A DNA stretch of 64,000 nt from Flavobacterium chungbukense (GCF_020805785.1 NZ_JAJGZV010000006.1:124001-188000); one strand, 5' to 3'. Positions 50,946-61,148 are shown, counted from the stretch's first letter. Translations and numbers: made by a program. The notes: generated by a model from the letters alone, not told the origin.

Positions 50946-53855
50946 ACTACGGCCTTAGGGGTAAAAAGAGAGAAAAAATCATTAGGATATTCTTCTCAAT
51001 TAGTGACAGCTGATCAAGTAAACAGCAGTCCAACAAACAATTTCCTAAACAACTTATCTGGAAAAGTTGCTGGTTTGGAAATTAAAACAAACTCTAACTT
51101 TGGAGGTTCTACAAACATTGTCTTGAGAGGTGTAAAGAGTATGACTGGAAACAATCAAGCACTTATAGTAATTGATGGTGTAGCGGTAAGTAATGCCAAC
51201 TTAAATGACATGGATTCGCAAGATGGATCACAGGGATTTGACTTCGGTAACGCCGCTTCAGATATTGACCCAAATAACATTGAATCTATCAACGTACTTA
51301 AGGGAGCCGCAGCGACAGCCTTATATGGTAGTCAAGCTTCAAACGGCGCAATCATGATTACTACTAAAAAAGGAAAAAAGAACACTGCTTTAGGAGTTAG
51401 CTTCAGTTCGACTGTTTCTATTGGCGCAATCGACAAATCTACTATGCCAACTTACCAAAACCAATACGGTGAAGGATACGGAGGAGAAGACAGTAGTTAT
51501 ACTGCTCCAGTTTTCGGAAACCCTGATGGTTTAGTTGCTTCAACTGGAGATGACGCTTCTTATGGTAATGCTTTCGACCCTAATATCATGGTTTACAACT
51601 GGAATGCATTCGTATTAGGAAATCCAAACTACGAAAAAGCGACTCCTTGGGTAGCTGCTAAACACACTCCCGTAGACTTCTTCCAAAAATCAACTGCTTA
51701 CACTAACAATATCAACTTTAGTGGAGGTGACGAAAAAGGAGCTTACAATTTAGGCTTCACAAACATTAACAACACAGGAGTATTACCAAACAGTTTATTA
51801 AACAAAAACAGTTTAAACGGTAATTTTTCAAGAGATCTATCTGACAAATTAACTTCTACAGCGTTCTTTACATTTACTAACCAGAATACTACTGGTAGAA
51901 ACAACACTGGATACGGAGATAACTTTATTGGTGGTTTCAGACAATGGTGGGCTACAAACGTAGACATTAAAGAACTTGAGCAAGAATACAACAGAACACA
52001 TCAAAACGTTACTTGGAACATGACTGATCCAACAAACGGAAACCTTGCACCTGCATTCTGGAACAACCCTTATTTCGACAGATACCAAAACTTCGAACAA
52101 GATTCAAGAACAAGATTCTTAGCTGGTACAAGTTTATCTTACGACATCAACAAAGACTTTACAGTTTTAGGTCGTGCTACAATTGATTATTCTAATGATC
52201 AACAAGAATTAAGAAAAGCTGTAGGTAGTCACGCTGAAACTTTTGGTATCAGTCGCGCTAATGACGGTTCAGGATACTCTTTGTATAAAAGAGATTTCAT
52301 GCAACAAACTTATGACGTAATTGCTACATACAACTTCAAATTATCTGATAAAATTGGAGCAAAAGCTTTAGCAGGATATACTTTCTTAAGATCTGACGCC
52401 TATTCCATCCAAGCTTCTACAACTGGAGGTTTAGCAAAAGAAGGCTTATACAGCTTAGACAACTCTAACGTATTCTTACCTGCAAAAGAATCTCAAGTTA
52501 CTTACGAAAAATCAGGTTTATATGGACAGTTATCTTTAGATTATAACAAAACTTTATTCGTTGAAGGATCTTACAGATTAGACAAAAGTACCGCTTTACC
52601 AGAAGAAGAGAACAACTATAGCTACTACTCTATCGGATCAAGCTTAATCTTCTCTGAATTAGTACAAGCTGACTGGTTAAATTTAGGAAAAGTACGAATC
52701 AACTATGCACAAGTAGGTAATGACCCTGCAGCTGGTAGATTAGGAGCCAAAGTTAACAACTACGGTTTAGACGGAAATCCATTATTTGGAAACAGTGACA
52801 CTTATTTAGATTTCGCAAACCTAAAACCTGAGGTTCAAAAAGCTTGGGAAGCAGGTTTAGAGATGGCAATGTTTAAAAATAGATTGAACTTTGATTTATC
52901 TTTATACAAAACAAATACTGAAAACCAAATCTTTAATGTACCTCAATCAACTTCAACTGGTGTAAACTACGCAACAGTTAACGCTGGAGAAATTGAAAAC
53001 AAAGGTATCGAGCTTGCTTTATCAGGAAAAGTAATTAAGACTGAAAACTTTAGCTGGGATCTTGGAGTGAACTGGTCTACAAACAAAAACACTGTAGTTT
53101 CATTAAACCAAGGTAGAGATAACTTATTATTAGCTACTTTCCAAGGAGGCGCTTCTCTTAACGCAACTGTTGGAGAATCTTACGGTACATTAAGAGGTAA
53201 AGATTACACTTACGATGCTAACGGAAACAGAATTATTGACGAAGACGGTTACTACGTTTTAGCTTCAAATAAAGTTATTGGTAACACACAAGCAAAATGG
53301 ATTGGTGGTGTATCAAACAGATTAACATACAAAAATGTCTCTTTCAATTTCTTAATCGACGTCAAAAAAGGTGGAGACATCTTCTCTCTTGACCAAGCTT
53401 ATGGTAGAGAAACTGGTATTTACGATTTAGGAGTTAACGATTTAGGAAACTCTGTTAGAAGCCCATTAACTGGTGGAGCAGATAGCGGTGGAGTTATTCT
53501 TCCTGGAGTACACGAAGATGGTACACCAAACACAACAAGAATCGATGCATCTACTTCTGGAGGTACTGCATTTAGTTCTGATACTAACCCAACAAAAGCT
53601 TCTGTTTACGACGGATCTTTTGTAAAACTAAGAGAACTTGGATTAACTTACAATGTGCCATCTAAAATCTTAGACAAAATGAACATTAAAGGTATGTCAT
53701 TTAGTGTGATTGGAAACAACCTTTGGATTATCAGCAAAAACCTTCCTTATGCAGATCCTGAAGCAGGATCATCAGCAGGAAATATTCAAGGATTCCAATC
53801 AGGAGTTATGCCAGCTACAAAAGTATACTCGTTTAATGTAAAACTTAACTTCTAA
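50628..53855 (+). CDS. SusC/RagA TonB-dependent receptor (first pair)
   Basis: This 1075-residue outer-membrane transporter has a signal peptide (residues 1-22). A carboxypeptidase-D-like domain follows (about 25-105, VSGTVSDNAGMPLPGVSVLI). The TonB plug (about 110-240, with LRGVKSMTGNNQALIVIDGV and GAAATALYGSQASNGAIMIT) and a 22-strand barrel ending in NVKLNF complete it. The linker GVKREKKSLGYSSQLV marks the class that pairs with SusD-like_2 lipoproteins, and such a gene follows after five bases. Substrate is unknown because no enzyme or regulator is linked. Confidence 0.95.
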   Translation: MKLKFNGFLVLLLVLVAQLSFAQERAVSGTVSDNAGMPLPGVSVLIKGTKTGTQTDFDGKFSIKATTSQVLVFSYIGMKTQEVAASSSVINIKLAGDAQELEGVVVTTALGVKREKKSLGYSSQLVTADQVNSSPTNNFLNNLSGKVAGLEIKTNSNFGGSTNIVLRGVKSMTGNNQALIVIDGVAVSNANLNDMDSQDGSQGFDFGNAASDIDPNNIESINVLKGAAATALYGSQASNGAIMITTKKGKKNTALGVSFSSTVSIGAIDKSTMPTYQNQYGEGYGGEDSSYTAPVFGNPDGLVASTGDDASYGNAFDPNIMVYNWNAFVLGNPNYEKATPWVAAKHTPVDFFQKSTAYTNNINFSGGDEKGAYNLGFTNINNTGVLPNSLLNKNSLNGNFSRDLSDKLTSTAFFTFTNQNTTGRNNTGYGDNFIGGFRQWWATNVDIKELEQEYNRTHQNVTWNMTDPTNGNLAPAFWNNPYFDRYQNFEQDSRTRFLAGTSLSYDINKDFTVLGRATIDYSNDQQELRKAVGSHAETFGISRANDGSGYSLYKRDFMQQTYDVIATYNFKLSDKIGAKALAGYTFLRSDAYSIQASTTGGLAKEGLYSLDNSNVFLPAKESQVTYEKSGLYGQLSLDYNKTLFVEGSYRLDKSTALPEEENNYSYYSIGSSLIFSELVQADWLNLGKVRINYAQVGNDPAAGRLGAKVNNYGLDGNPLFGNSDTYLDFANLKPEVQKAWEAGLEMAMFKNRLNFDLSLYKTNTENQIFNVPQSTSTGVNYATVNAGEIENKGIELALSGKVIKTENFSWDLGVNWSTNKNTVVSLNQGRDNLLLATFQGGASLNATVGESYGTLRGKDYTYDANGNRIIDEDGYYVLASNKVIGNTQAKWIGGVSNRLTYKNVSFNFLIDVKKGGDIFSLDQAYGRETGIYDLGVNDLGNSVRSPLTGGADSGGVILPGVHEDGTPNTTRIDASTSGGTAFSSDTNPTKASVYDGSFVKLRELGLTYNVPSKILDKMNIKGMSFSVIGNNLWIISKNLPYADPEAGSSAGNIQGFQSGVMPATKVYSFNVKLNF

Positions 53856-53860
53856 ACAAA

Positions 53861-55378
53861 ATGAAAAAGATATTTTTATCAATAGCAACACTGGCATTTT
53901 TAGCTCTATCGAGTTGTGTTAGTGACAATGAAAATTTTAATGATGATATCAAAAAGTCATATGACGTTTCTGCAGAATCATTATTATCAAATGCTCAGAA
54001 AGAATTAACGGATCAGTTAACTACACCAAGTGTTAACAATAATCCTTTACGTTATTATGTTCAATATTGGGCAGCTACATTATATACTGCCGAGTCAAGA
54101 TATAATTTAACAACAAGAACTATTCCTGATACGCATTGGACAAAATTATACCAAGATGTTTTAGGTAACTTAAAAACTTCTCAAGAAGTTCTTGAAGCTC
54201 AAACAAAACCTGCTGACGTAGCAGATGCTGATTGGCAAAAGCAACAAAAAAATAAAGTGGCTATTCTAGAGATTTTAAGAGTCTATACTTACCAAATTTT
54301 AGTAGATACTTTTGGAGACGTTCCTTACTCAGAATCTTTACAGAATCCAAAAATCATTTTACCTAAATATGATGATGACGCTGCAATCTATCCTTTATTA
54401 ATTACTCGTATTAATGCGGCGATAGCTCAACTTGATACTACTGGTAAAAGTTTCGATACTGGAGACCTTATATATAAAGGTGATGTTGCAAGCTGGAAAA
54501 TATTTGCAAACTCTGTAAAATTAAAATTAGGAACTAATATCGCTGACAAAGATGCTGCATTAGCAAAAACAACAATCGAATCAGCTTATACTGCTGGAGT
54601 TCTTTTGAACAATGCTAATAATGCATTATTGAAATATGCTTCTTTTGCACCAAACTACAATCCAGTTTTTGACAACCTTGTAGCTAGCCAAAGAAATGAT
54701 AACGTTCCTGCAACTACATTGGTAAACCAAATGAATAGTTTATCTGACCCAAGAAGACCAATCTTCTTCACACCAATGGCAGATGGATCATATGTAGGAG
54801 GAGTACCTGGAGGACGTAACTCACTTCCTTACGAAACAACCTACTCTCACGTTGGAGATGTTATCAAAAAGCCAGACGCAGCTGGAGTATTATTAGAAGC
54901 ATTTGAAGTAAACTTTTATTTAGCAGAAGCTGCAGCTAGAGGATTCAATGTTGGAAACACAGCAGAACATTACTATAATGATGCTATCACAAAATCATGT
55001 GAATTTTGGGGAGTTTCAACAGCTGATATCGCTGCATACTTAGCAAATCCAAAAGTTGCTTACGCAACAGCTGCTACTACTCCAATTTCAGGAACTGCCG
55101 GAACTGGTACTGGTACTTGGCAAGAAAAAATTGGTTACCAAGAATGGATCGCTTTATACAATAGAAGTTTCCAATCATGGACTGCTTTCAGAAGATTAGA
55201 TTTCCCTAAACTAACTTCACATCCAAGTTCAGTTCAAATTGCAGAAGGAAAAGTTCCAGTAAGATGGACTTACCCAACAGCAGAACAAACAGTTAACGGA
55301 ACAAACTGGACAAGTGCTTCTGAAGCAATAGGAGGAGATAAATTAACAGTTCCTGTTTTTTGGGACACAAAACTTTAA
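53861..55378 (+). CDS. SusD-like lipoprotein (SusD-like_2 class)
   Basis: This 505-residue surface lipoprotein has a lipobox with C19 (LALSSC) and a helical SusD-like fold. Its sequence (SAESLLSNAQKELTDQ, then YYVQYWAATLYTAESRYNL) fits the SusD-like_2 group. It caps the SusC barrel encoded five bases upstream and would bind the incoming ligand. The late YQEWIALYNRSFQSWTAFRR is common in the group. A strong terminator follows 32 bases after the stop. Confidence 0.92.
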   Translation: MKKIFLSIATLAFLALSSCVSDNENFNDDIKKSYDVSAESLLSNAQKELTDQLTTPSVNNNPLRYYVQYWAATLYTAESRYNLTTRTIPDTHWTKLYQDVLGNLKTSQEVLEAQTKPADVADADWQKQQKNKVAILEILRVYTYQILVDTFGDVPYSESLQNPKIILPKYDDDAAIYPLLITRINAAIAQLDTTGKSFDTGDLIYKGDVASWKIFANSVKLKLGTNIADKDAALAKTTIESAYTAGVLLNNANNALLKYASFAPNYNPVFDNLVASQRNDNVPATTLVNQMNSLSDPRRPIFFTPMADGSYVGGVPGGRNSLPYETTYSHVGDVIKKPDAAGVLLEAFEVNFYLAEAAARGFNVGNTAEHYYNDAITKSCEFWGVSTADIAAYLANPKVAYATAATTPISGTAGTGTGTWQEKIGYQEWIALYNRSFQSWTAFRRLDFPKLTSHPSSVQIAEGKVPVRWTYPTAEQTVNGTNWTSASEAIGGDKLTVPVFWDTKL

Positions 55379-55409
55379 TATTTTAGACAATCTAAAACAA
55401 TTAAATTCA

Positions 55410-55438
55410 AAACCGCCAGCAAAACTGGCGGTTTTTTT
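55410..55438 (+). terminator. Terminator of the first SusC/SusD pair
   Basis: AACCGCCAG (about 55411-55419) pairs with CTGGCGGTT (55425-55433) around a short A-rich loop, and a T-run follows. It separates the two SusC/SusD units. Confidence 0.92.
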
Positions 55439-55576
55439 ATTTTTTAGATTCAACTGACATTAATAATAAAATAACCAAATTAGAATTACAGAATTGTGAT
55501 TAATATAGCAAAATAGGCGGTAAATGTTAAATTAACATATTGAGAAGGTAAAAAAAGTACATATGTGTTAGGTTTA

Positions 55577-55942
55577 TTAACAATTAATTAAGATTTTTGC
55601 CGTACTAATTCAAAATAATTAAAAATGAAACTAAAGTTCAATGGACTGTTAGTACTACTTTTAGTACTAGTAGCGCAATTATCTTTTGCGCAAGAAAGAA
55701 TTGTTTCGGGAATTGTTTCGGACAATACAGGAATGCCAATACCTGGCGTTAGTGTATTAGTTAAAGGAACTAAAACAGGAACTCAAACAGATTTTGACGG
55801 AAAGTACTCTATTAAGGCTACTCCAACTCAAACTCTAGTTTTCACTTACATTGGAATGAAAGCACAAGAAGAGTCTGCTGCTTCTACAACAGTTAACACA
55901 AAACTTGTTGGAGATGCATTAGAACTTGAAGGAGTTGTGGTA
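55577..55942 (+). repeat. susC leader and N-terminus, copy 2
   Basis: This is the second copy of the shared leader, signal peptide and first domain (see 50580-50945). The TAGTAC/GTACTA hairpin (55650-55655, 55664-55669) and the GCGCAA/TTGCGC hairpin (55673-55678, 55686-55691) keep their stems and loop lengths although the codons between differ. A GATTTTTG sequence at 55592-55599 is one base off a -7 box. Confidence 0.75.
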
Positions 55943-58825
55943 GTTGCATTTGGTACTCAGAAAAAATCTGAGATTACTGGAGCCGTTACAAAAATTGACG
56001 CAAAGGCGTTAGAAACTGCTCAAGCATCAAATGCTATCCAATCTTTAACTGGTAAAGTTGCGGGTGTGCAAATTACTGCAAACTCAGGACAGCCGGGAGA
56101 TCCTCCTCAAGTAAGATTTAGAGGTCTAGGATCATTATCATCTTCTAACGCCCCTTTATATGTTGTTGATGGTATTCCTTACAATGGAGATATTAATGCA
56201 ATTGCAACACAAGATATCGAATCGATCAGTTTCTTGAAAGATGCATCTTCTAATGCATTATATGGTAGCCGTGGAGCAAACGGGGTTATCATTGTTACAA
56301 CTAAAAAAGGTAAAAAAGGACAATTAAGAGTAACTTACGAAACAAAAATCGGGGTTAACTCTAGAGCAGTTCCTGAGTACAACATGATCAAAGATCCAGG
56401 AGAATACTACGAAACTGTTTATGGAAGAATCAAAAGCGGTTTAATGTACGACGGAGAAACAGCTGCGAATGCATCTACAATTGCTGCTAATACATTAATC
56501 AGTGGAGAGTCTTATTCTTTAGGATACAACAATTATAATGTACCAGCAAATCAAGTAATAAATACTGCTACTGGAAAAATTAATCCAAATGCAAGCTTAT
56601 TATATCACGATGACTGGGCAAAAGCACTTTTTAGAGATGCTACAAGAACAGAGCACTTCTTGAGTTTATCAAGCAGTACAGACAATTTAAGCTCTTACCT
56701 ATCTGTTGGATATTTAAAAGACAATGGTTATACAATCAATTCAGACTTTAAACGTGCAACCGTTAGAGCGAACGTAGATTATAATGTAAATAGTAAAATC
56801 AAAGTTGGAGCAAACTTAAACTATGCAAATTCAGATCAGAATGCACCAATCTCTCAAGTAGGTTCAGCGACATATAGTAACTTATTCAGCTGGGCAAGAA
56901 ACATCGCACCTATCTACAAGATATGGCAAAGAGATGCAGGTGGAAACTTTATTCTTGATCAAAATGGAGGTAGAGTTTACGAATTCAACAACGATCCAAA
57001 TCGTGCAGAAAATCGTCCTTATGGAGGAAACTTAAACCCATATGCTACTACATTATTAAACACAAACTTAAATCAAGAAAACAAATTTGGCGCTAGAGGA
57101 TATGTATCTATTGACTTCTTAAAAGATTTCAATTTCAGATATAACCTTGGTTACGATTTAATGTCTGGATACTACTTAAACAGTACAACTGGAGAAGGTG
57201 GTGATGACTTTGGAGTAAATGGTAGAATTGGTACTGCTACTCAAAATGATTACACTATCACAAACCAACAATTATTATCTTGGAAAAAATCTTTAGGCAA
57301 TCACAACCTTGATATTCTTGTAGGTCATGAGTCTTCTGATTTTACATCAAAAATGTTAGCAGGTCAAAAAAGTGGAGTTGTTATTCCTGGTTTACCTGTT
57401 TTAAGTAATGCAACAAAATACAACTATGTAGATGGTTATAATGACCTTTATAAAGTTGAAGGATACTTCTCAAGAGCAAATTACAGCTACAAAGACAAAT
57501 ACTTTGTTAATGCAAGTTTCAGAAGAGATGGATCTTCAGTATTCCACCCAGATAACAGATGGGGTAATTTCTATGGTTTTGGAGCTGCATGGTCTGTTGC
57601 TAAAGAATCTTTCTTCCCACAATCTAAAGTGGTTACAGACTTAAGAATTAAAGGAAGTTATGGAGAACAAGGAAATGATAATATTTTCTATCCTGCAAGT
57701 ACACAAATCAACCACCGTAGTTATTTTGGTTTTGCAAGAAACTACTATGCTTACCAAAATCAATACGAAATTGTTCCAGATGCTGACGGAAACGCAACAG
57801 TACTTCAAGTATTTACTGGAAACAAAGACATCAAATGGGAGGTTTCTAGAAACATGAACGTTGGATTCGAAATTGAATTATTCAACAGAGTAAACATTGA
57901 AGCTGAGTATTTCGAAAGAAAAGTAAGCGATTTAATTTACAACAAACCACTTTCTCCTTCTACAGGAACAAACTTTGTTAGTGAGAACATTGGAGATATG
58001 GCTAATAAAGGTATTGAGGTTAACTTAGGAATTGATATCGTTAAAACTCAAGATTTTGATTTTAATATTTGGGCAAATGGAACTCATTACAAAAATGAAG
58101 TAACATCATTACCAAGTCCATTTACATCTGGTATTTTCCGTTTCCAAGTTGGAGCTCCAGCTTATGCTTATTTCCTAAGACAGTTTGCAGGTGTTGATAA
58201 AACAAATGGAGATGCTTTATGGTATATGGATGTAAAAGATGCTTCAGGAGCTGTAACTGGTAAAACTACTACTAACGTTTACGGAAGTGCAACTCAGTAC
58301 TTAAGTGACAAAGATGCAAACCCAGATGTATACGGAGGTTTTGGAACTGTTGTTCGTTACAAAAACTTAACATTACAAGCTAGTTTTGCTTATCAATTTG
58401 GAGGATACATGTATGATGGAGTTTATGCAAGTGCAATGTACTCTGGACCAGACAATATTGGACAAAACTACCATAGAGATGTACAAAAAGCTTGGACAGT
58501 AGATAATCCAAATTCTGATATTCCTAGAATTGATCACATTTCTGATTTACAGATGGCAACTTCTGATTTCTTCTTAACTAAATCAGATTACATAAGTATC
58601 CAAGATGTTTCTTTATCTTACGATTTCAAAAATAGCACACTTACAGATCTTGGTATTTCATCTACAAAATTTAGTGTAATGGGAACTAATTTAGCTCTTT
58701 GGTCAGAAAGAAAAGGTATGGATCCTAGATTGAACAATTTAGGTACTAGATCAAACAATGGTCAGTCTTTAAATGTGTATGGAGTAATGAGAACGATCTC
58801 TTTTGGTTTAACAGTAAATTTCTAA
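55625..58825 (+). CDS. SusC/RagA TonB-dependent receptor (second pair)
   Basis: This 1066-residue outer-membrane transporter shares its signal peptide and carboxypeptidase-like domain (residues 1-105) with the first SusC, then diverges. The linker FGTQKKSEITGAVTKI and the plug motifs VRFRGLGSLSSSNAPLYVVD and DASSNALYGSRGANGVIIVT are the classical SusC class. The barrel ends in ISFGLTVNF. It is followed after four bases by a classical SusD gene. No carbohydrate-active enzyme, sigma factor or anti-sigma gene is linked, so the substrate is unknown. Confidence 0.96.
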   Translation: MKLKFNGLLVLLLVLVAQLSFAQERIVSGIVSDNTGMPIPGVSVLVKGTKTGTQTDFDGKYSIKATPTQTLVFTYIGMKAQEESAASTTVNTKLVGDALELEGVVVVAFGTQKKSEITGAVTKIDAKALETAQASNAIQSLTGKVAGVQITANSGQPGDPPQVRFRGLGSLSSSNAPLYVVDGIPYNGDINAIATQDIESISFLKDASSNALYGSRGANGVIIVTTKKGKKGQLRVTYETKIGVNSRAVPEYNMIKDPGEYYETVYGRIKSGLMYDGETAANASTIAANTLISGESYSLGYNNYNVPANQVINTATGKINPNASLLYHDDWAKALFRDATRTEHFLSLSSSTDNLSSYLSVGYLKDNGYTINSDFKRATVRANVDYNVNSKIKVGANLNYANSDQNAPISQVGSATYSNLFSWARNIAPIYKIWQRDAGGNFILDQNGGRVYEFNNDPNRAENRPYGGNLNPYATTLLNTNLNQENKFGARGYVSIDFLKDFNFRYNLGYDLMSGYYLNSTTGEGGDDFGVNGRIGTATQNDYTITNQQLLSWKKSLGNHNLDILVGHESSDFTSKMLAGQKSGVVIPGLPVLSNATKYNYVDGYNDLYKVEGYFSRANYSYKDKYFVNASFRRDGSSVFHPDNRWGNFYGFGAAWSVAKESFFPQSKVVTDLRIKGSYGEQGNDNIFYPASTQINHRSYFGFARNYYAYQNQYEIVPDADGNATVLQVFTGNKDIKWEVSRNMNVGFEIELFNRVNIEAEYFERKVSDLIYNKPLSPSTGTNFVSENIGDMANKGIEVNLGIDIVKTQDFDFNIWANGTHYKNEVTSLPSPFTSGIFRFQVGAPAYAYFLRQFAGVDKTNGDALWYMDVKDASGAVTGKTTTNVYGSATQYLSDKDANPDVYGGFGTVVRYKNLTLQASFAYQFGGYMYDGVYASAMYSGPDNIGQNYHRDVQKAWTVDNPNSDIPRIDHISDLQMATSDFFLTKSDYISIQDVSLSYDFKNSTLTDLGISSTKFSVMGTNLALWSERKGMDPRLNNLGTRSNNGQSLNVYGVMRTISFGLTVNF

Positions 58826-58829
58826 GAAC

Positions 58830-60275
58830 ATGAAAAAATTATTAATTATAACAATGTCCTTGTTGGTACTTACAAGCTGTGAAAAAGACTTCCTTGACAC
58901 ACAGCCTGAATCAACAATAAACGACGAACAGCTTGCAACATCTGCAGAAGCAAATAAAGCAATTATAGCAGGTATCTATTCGGCTTTAAGATCTTACGGT
59001 CTTTCTGTAGCGGGTAGCCACGAAGATTATGGTCATAAATCTATTCTTTCGGCAACTGATTTAATGTCTAATGATGAATTAATGACAATATCTAGCTGGT
59101 ATGGATCTTTCTATAACTATTTAGGAAGAACTCAAACCAACTCTAGATCAAAATTAGCTTGGAGTATGTACTATCCTCAAATTAAAACTGCTAATACAGT
59201 TATCAATGCTATTCCAGCTGATACTGATGATGCAAGTTTAAAAGCATTGAGAGGACAAGCTTTAGCTTTAAGAGGTTATTTCTACTTTATGCTAGCACGT
59301 ATGTACGGACCTACTTATGTAGGAAATCAGGCAAAACTATGTGTTCCTTTATATACAGAAGTATCTTTAGAAGGTAAAGCTAGAGCTACAGTTGCAGAGG
59401 TTTATGCTGTAATTGAAAGTGATTTAGTAACATCTATTGAATTACTTCAAGGTTTTACACGTGCAAACAAAGACGGATTGGATCAATCTGTTGCAAGAGC
59501 ATTCTTAGCTGATGTTTACTTAGAAGAAGGTAAATATGCACTAGCAGCTACTACTGCAAATGCTGCAAGACAAGGATACACGTTACTTAATGAAACAGAT
59601 TGGAATAGCGGATTCTACGACATCACTACAGGTGGTGAAACAATGTGGGGAGCTACAATTACATCTGCTCAAAGTACATTCGTAGCAAGTTTCTTTGGTC
59701 ATTTTGATAACACAAATGATTCAGGATATGCTGGAGGATTACAGGTTTACAAAAATATAGATTCACGTCTTTACGCTAGTATTCCTGCAACAGATTACAG
59801 AAAAAAAGCATTCGTACCAGCAACAGGAAACCCTCTTTATCCAACATTGCCTGTATATGCAAATACTAAATTTAGAGATCCTACAATCGATTCTGGAGAT
59901 TATATCTATTTGAGATCTGCTTCATTATACTATATTGAAGCTGAAGCTTTAGCAAAATCAGGAAATGAAGCGGCTGCAAAACAAGTTTTGTATGATATTA
60001 CAATTACAAGAAACCCAGCTTATACATTATCTACTAATTCAGGTTCTGCTTTGATTAATGAAATCATTCTTCAAAAAAGAATTGAGTTATGGGGAGAAGG
60101 TTACGCTTGGTTTGACATGAAACGTTTAGGAGTTGCTCTTACTAGAGATTACACAGGAACAAATCATCCAGCTTTTGGACGATTAAACATTCCTGCTGGA
60201 GACAACAAATTTACATTCCAGGTTCCACAAGCAGAAGTTGATGCTAACCCATTAATTGTACAAAGTCCACTATAA
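58830..60275 (+). CDS. SusD/RagB nutrient-binding lipoprotein
   Basis: This 481-residue surface lipoprotein has a lipobox with C17 (LVLTSC) and EKDFLDTQPESTINDEQLA, the classical SusD N-terminus. LRGQALALRGYFYFMLARMY belongs to the TPR-like region, and the C-terminal RIELWGEGYAWFDMKRLG is a family hallmark. It forms the ligand-binding lid over the SusC barrel encoded just upstream. A terminator follows about 30 bases after the stop. Confidence 0.95.
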   Translation: MKKLLIITMSLLVLTSCEKDFLDTQPESTINDEQLATSAEANKAIIAGIYSALRSYGLSVAGSHEDYGHKSILSATDLMSNDELMTISSWYGSFYNYLGRTQTNSRSKLAWSMYYPQIKTANTVINAIPADTDDASLKALRGQALALRGYFYFMLARMYGPTYVGNQAKLCVPLYTEVSLEGKARATVAEVYAVIESDLVTSIELLQGFTRANKDGLDQSVARAFLADVYLEEGKYALAATTANAARQGYTLLNETDWNSGFYDITTGGETMWGATITSAQSTFVASFFGHFDNTNDSGYAGGLQVYKNIDSRLYASIPATDYRKKAFVPATGNPLYPTLPVYANTKFRDPTIDSGDYIYLRSASLYYIEAEALAKSGNEAAAKQVLYDITITRNPAYTLSTNSGSALINEIILQKRIELWGEGYAWFDMKRLGVALTRDYTGTNHPAFGRLNIPAGDNKFTFQVPQAEVDANPLIVQSPL

Positions 60276-60306
60276 TCTAATTAAGATTTAGTTACACTTA
60301 TATATT

Positions 60307-60337
60307 AACCGCTCTGTTCATTCAGAGCGGTTTTTTT
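60307..60337 (+). terminator. Terminator of the second SusC/SusD pair
   Basis: A perfect 10-bp stem (AACCGCTCTG at 60307-60316 with CAGAGCGGTT at 60323-60332, six-base loop) is followed by a T-run. Confidence 0.93.
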
Positions 60338-60353
60338 ATAGAAACATATTAAC

Positions 60354-60361
60354 TATATTTG
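60354..60361 (+). promoter_or_regulatory. -7 box of rlmB, predicting a leaderless mRNA
   Basis: TATATTTG is a perfect TANNTTTG box that ends four bases before the rlmB ATG. Transcription would therefore start at or beside the start codon. The -33 position falls in the T-run of the preceding terminator and is TTT, not TTG. Confidence 0.5.
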
Positions 60362-60365
60362 CTCC

Positions 60366-61100
60366 ATGGAAAAAGAACATCAAATATTTGGCATTAGAGC
60401 CATTATAGAAGCAATTCAAGCAGGAAAAGAAGTAGACAAAGTATTCATACAAAAAGAAATTTCTAGTGAATTAATGAAAGACCTGATGAAGGTCATGAAA
60501 CGTGCCAACATTAACTTTTCGTATGTTCCTGTAGAAAAACTAAACCGTCTTACTCCTAATAATCACCAAGGTGCGGTAGCTACTATCTCCCCTATCGGAT
60601 TTATTGATCTAGAACATTTGGTTGAATCTACAATTGAGTCTGGAAAAAAACCGTTATTTTTAATCTTAGATCAAATTTCAGATGCAAGAAATTTTGGTGC
60701 TATCATTAGAACCGCAGAATGTACAGGTGTAAATGGAATCATTGTTCAAAAAGCAGGCTCAGCGCCAGTAAATGGAGATACTGTTAAAACTTCAGCAGGA
60801 GCTGTATTTAATGTCCCTATCTGTAAAGTTGAACACATTAAAGATGCTATTTTCTACCTGCAAGGTTCTGGAATTAAAACAGTAGCAGCGACTGAAAAAA
60901 CAGACCAAAATATTTACGATGTTTCGCTAACAGATCCAGTTGCTATAATTATGGGTTCGGAAGATAGAGGAATCAACCCTTCTGTCTTGAAAATAGTAGA
61001 TGAAAAAGCAAAATTACCCATGTTTGGTTCTATAGGATCGCTAAACGTTTCTGTTGCCTGCGGAGCATTTTTATACGAAACTGTTCGCCAAAGAAGTTAG
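60366..61100 (+). CDS. rlmB: 23S rRNA 2'-O-methyltransferase RlmB (TrmH family)
   Basis: This 244-residue SPOUT-class methyltransferase is predicted to methylate G2251 of 23S rRNA. The N-terminal substrate-binding domain (FGIRAIIEAIQAGKEVDKVF) is followed by the knotted domain with ILDQISDARNFGAIIRTAEC (motif 1), IIMGSEDRGINPSVL (motif 2) and MFGSIGSLNVSVACGAFLYE (motif 3). Length is normal. Other TrmH-family targets cannot be excluded from sequence alone. Confidence 0.93.
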   Translation: MEKEHQIFGIRAIIEAIQAGKEVDKVFIQKEISSELMKDLMKVMKRANINFSYVPVEKLNRLTPNNHQGAVATISPIGFIDLEHLVESTIESGKKPLFLILDQISDARNFGAIIRTAECTGVNGIIVQKAGSAPVNGDTVKTSAGAVFNVPICKVEHIKDAIFYLQGSGIKTVAATEKTDQNIYDVSLTDPVAIIMGSEDRGINPSVLKIVDEKAKLPMFGSIGSLNVSVACGAFLYETVRQRS

Positions 61101-61148
61101 ATTATATTGAGAATAAAGATTAGAATGAATAATTAAAAACCTTAATTA

